The notes under the pieces: generated by a model | Database searches by the model: none | Told to the model about the DNA's origin: nothing | The model's input: only the letters and a program-made list of their open reading frames with translations | NCBI GenBank assembly: GCA_021786265.1 | Contig: JAJYNP010000348.1 | Location: forward strand, 1-59,820 | DNA from: Chloroflexota bacterium | GTDB taxonomy: Bacteria > Chloroflexota > Limnocylindria > Limnocylindrales > CSP1-4 | DNA length: 59,820 nt | Direction: 5' to 3' | Position numbers and translations under genes: made by a program | Part shown: in pieces, positions 58,470-59,820 of the stretch | Numbering within the stretch: position 1 is the stretch's first letter | Layout of the letters: every line of letters starts with the position of its first letter

Positions 58470-59820
58470 CTACCCTGCGTCCGCCGAGGCGGGTGGCGCC
58501 GCGGGAACCGCCGTCGCCCCCGTCGCCCGGATCCTGCGGACGAGCTCCGCCGTCATCTCGTACCGCCCGAAGCTCGGCATCAGGTAGGTGCCATCGGCGA
58601 GGCCCCGGATGTCCTCGATCAGCCGCAGGGCGAGATCCATCCCGAGCTCCGCGCCTCGCTCGCCGGCCGCGCGCATCGCGCCCCGGATCCCCTCGGGGAT
58701 GGTGATGCCGGGCACCTCGTTGTGGAGGAACTCGGCGTGGCGGGCCGAATGCAGCGGCAGGACCCCCGCGAGGATCGGCACCGGCAGGCGGGACGTTCCC
58801 CACCGTCGCTCGATCCCAGCGACGAGCCTGTCCCACTGCGCACGGTCGTAGACCGGCTGCGTCATGACGACCTGCGCGCCGGCCGCCAGCTTCTGCTCGA
58901 GCCGGCCCAGCTCGTGGTCGAGATCCGCTGCGGTCGGGTCCAGCGCGCACGCGATGGTGAACCCGGCCCTCGCGCCGATCGGGCTGCCCGCCGCGTCCTC
59001 GCCGCGGTTCAGGCGCGCCAGGATCCCGACCAGCCCGATCGAGTCCACGTCCCACACGCCCGTCCCGGTCGGGTAGTCCCCGGTGCGGGGCGGGTCGCCG
59101 GTGAGCGCCAGGATGTTGCGGATCCCGAGTGCGTGCGCCCCCAGCAGCTCGGATTCGAGCGCCATCAGGTTCCGGTCCCTGGTGGTCACGTGGACCAGGC
59201 ATTCCAGCCCCACGTCGCGCTGGATGGCGAACGCGACCGCCATCGCGCCCATCCGGACCCTGGCCATCGCGCTGTCGCTGATGTTCACCAGGTCCGCCCC
59301 GGCGTCCCGGAGGAGGCGTGCGGCCTCCAGCGTGCGCTCGATGCGGACCGAGCGCGGTGGGTCGATCTCGACGCTGACGACGAACCGCCCCGCGGTCAGC
59401 GCACGGGAGAGGCCGGTGGGCTCGGGCGCGTCCGTCGGCGCCTCGATGCGCCCGGTGCGCGGAACCTCGTGGGCGGAGGTGGAAGGCCAAACGGCGCCGA
59501 GATCGGCCGGGGCGCCGGTCCGGCGCATGGTCCCCCCGCCCGACACGGTGAGGGCGGCACCGGGCTCCGGCCGTCCCAGGGCCTCGACGCCCGTCTTCCC
59601 TCCGACCCCTCCGGCGAGGGCCGCGTCGAGCGCCGCTCGCATCGCGGCGACGTGTGCCGGCGTCGTCCCGCAGCACCCGCCCACGATCGCCGCACCCGCC
59701 GCCAGGAAGCGGGGCACCATCTCGCCCAGGTACGCGGGATCGGCCGCGTACACGAACTGCCCCTCCACGCGCTGGGGCAGCCCCGCGTTGGGCATGATCG
59801 AGCGCGCCACGCCCACGGGC
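58470..59820 (-). CDS. Homocysteine S-methyltransferase/methylenetetrahydrofolate reductase fusion (partial)
   Basis: About 450 residues in the window; the N-terminus lies beyond the right edge. The first part is the end of a homocysteine methyltransferase barrel with the zinc-binding AAIVGGCCGTTPAHVAAM. After a linker of about 70 residues comes a MetF-type reductase: FVVSVEIDPPRS, ADLVNISDS, VHVTTRDRNLMALESELLG, ILALTGDPPRTGDYP (FAD-binding), VVMTQPVYDRAQW and IPEGIRGAM. The fused enzyme reduces methylene-THF with FAD and passes the methyl group to homocysteine. Such fusions are known in Chloroflexota and clostridia-type bacteria. Nearby methionine genes may lie to the right. Confidence 0.93.
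   Translation of the reverse strand, partial: PVGVARSIMPNAGLPQRVEGQFVYAADPAYLGEMVPRFLAAGAAIVGGCCGTTPAHVAAMRAALDAALAGGVGGKTGVEALGRPEPGAALTVSGGGTMRRTGAPADLGAVWPSTSAHEVPRTGRIEAPTDAPEPTGLSRALTAGRFVVSVEIDPPRSVRIERTLEAARLLRDAGADLVNISDSAMARVRMGAMAVAFAIQRDVGLECLVHVTTRDRNLMALESELLGAHALGIRNILALTGDPPRTGDYPTGTGVWDVDSIGLVGILARLNRGEDAAGSPIGARAGFTIACALDPTAADLDHELGRLEQKLAAGAQVVMTQPVYDRAQWDRLVAGIERRWGTSRLPVPILAGVLPLHSARHAEFLHNEVPGITIPEGIRGAMRAAGERGAELGMDLALRLIEDIRGLADGTYLMPSFGRYEMTAELVRRIRATGATAVPAAPPASADAG

Noticed and set aside
1..59820. CRISPR array, prophage or conjugative module
   Set aside because: No regularly spaced repeats, cas, phage structural or transfer genes were seen; the repeats found are short tandem or pairwise repeats.

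Overview
This is a gene-dense, very GC-rich bacterial chromosome segment with about 55 supported protein genes, two tRNA genes and several decayed mobile elements. Many genes start with GTG, and start/stop overlaps of the ATGA or GTGA type are common. The combination of traits suggests a Chloroflexota lineage of the Limnocylindria type: lipoproteins with long Ala/Pro/Ser/Thr linkers, an ArsA-HSP20 protein beside archease and RtcB, TreT beside a sugar ABC importer, Ni-superoxide dismutase, an F420-type LLM oxidoreductase, and LysM proteins with a cytoplasmic cysteine motif. That placement is inference from gene content; an actinobacterium or another high-GC group cannot be excluded.

Layout. 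1-4.5 kb: the start of an ACT-domain gene, a small membrane protein, a lone cyclic-nucleotide-binding domain, a cold-shock gene broken by one extra base in a C8 run, an IS1634-type transposase remnant and IPP isomerase. 4.5-8.5 kb: FtsH translationally coupled to a hemerythrin-like protein, then a secreted/anchored low-complexity protein. 8.6-13.3 kb: proline dehydrogenase, a 5'-truncated acyl-CoA synthetase, tRNA-Gly(CCC) with a clear promoter, a DDE transposase element lying just behind the tRNA, and a nucleotidyltransferase-fold protein.

13.35-19.8 kb: a compact operon behind a good sigma70-type promoter. It encodes an APC permease, a DeoR regulator, an agmatinase-like ureohydrolase, a BtpA/SgcQ protein, a metallophosphoesterase and a PfkB kinase. 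A possible seventh gene is cut short by insertion-sequence end remnants. The set looks like an undescribed catabolic pathway for a nitrogen-rich compound yielding or carrying a sugar. 20.1-25.5 kb: a PAS/GAF/EAL phosphodiesterase, a membrane GGDEF cyclase with an inhibitory site, and an atypical NRAMP-superfamily transporter. 25.9-30.3 kb: a glycerophosphodiesterase, then ArsA-HSP20, a coiled-coil protein, archease and RtcB, a run that points to RNA repair.

30.3-37.3 kb: trehalose synthase TreT divergent from a LacI regulator and an ABC sugar importer without its ATPase, with paired palindromic operators between them, then an aldose epimerase. 37.3-43.4 kb: a leftward run of ctpA-like protease, thioredoxin, EamA transporter, AmmeMemoRadiSam radical SAM and Memo proteins, and MobA, plus a separate tatA. 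43.5-51.8 kb: lipoproteins, exonuclease III, OsmC, ACT, ArsC-like, a secreted SpoIID/FG-GAP protein, the first Cys-motif LysM protein, a DUF4349 lipoprotein and an LLM oxidoreductase. 51.8-59.8 kb: a SIS-domain sugar isomerase, tRNA-Cys with C33, Ni-SOD and its S26-type maturation protease, the second Cys-motif LysM protein, an ABC exporter pair, a SnoaL-like protein and a homocysteine methyltransferase/MTHFR fusion running off the right edge.
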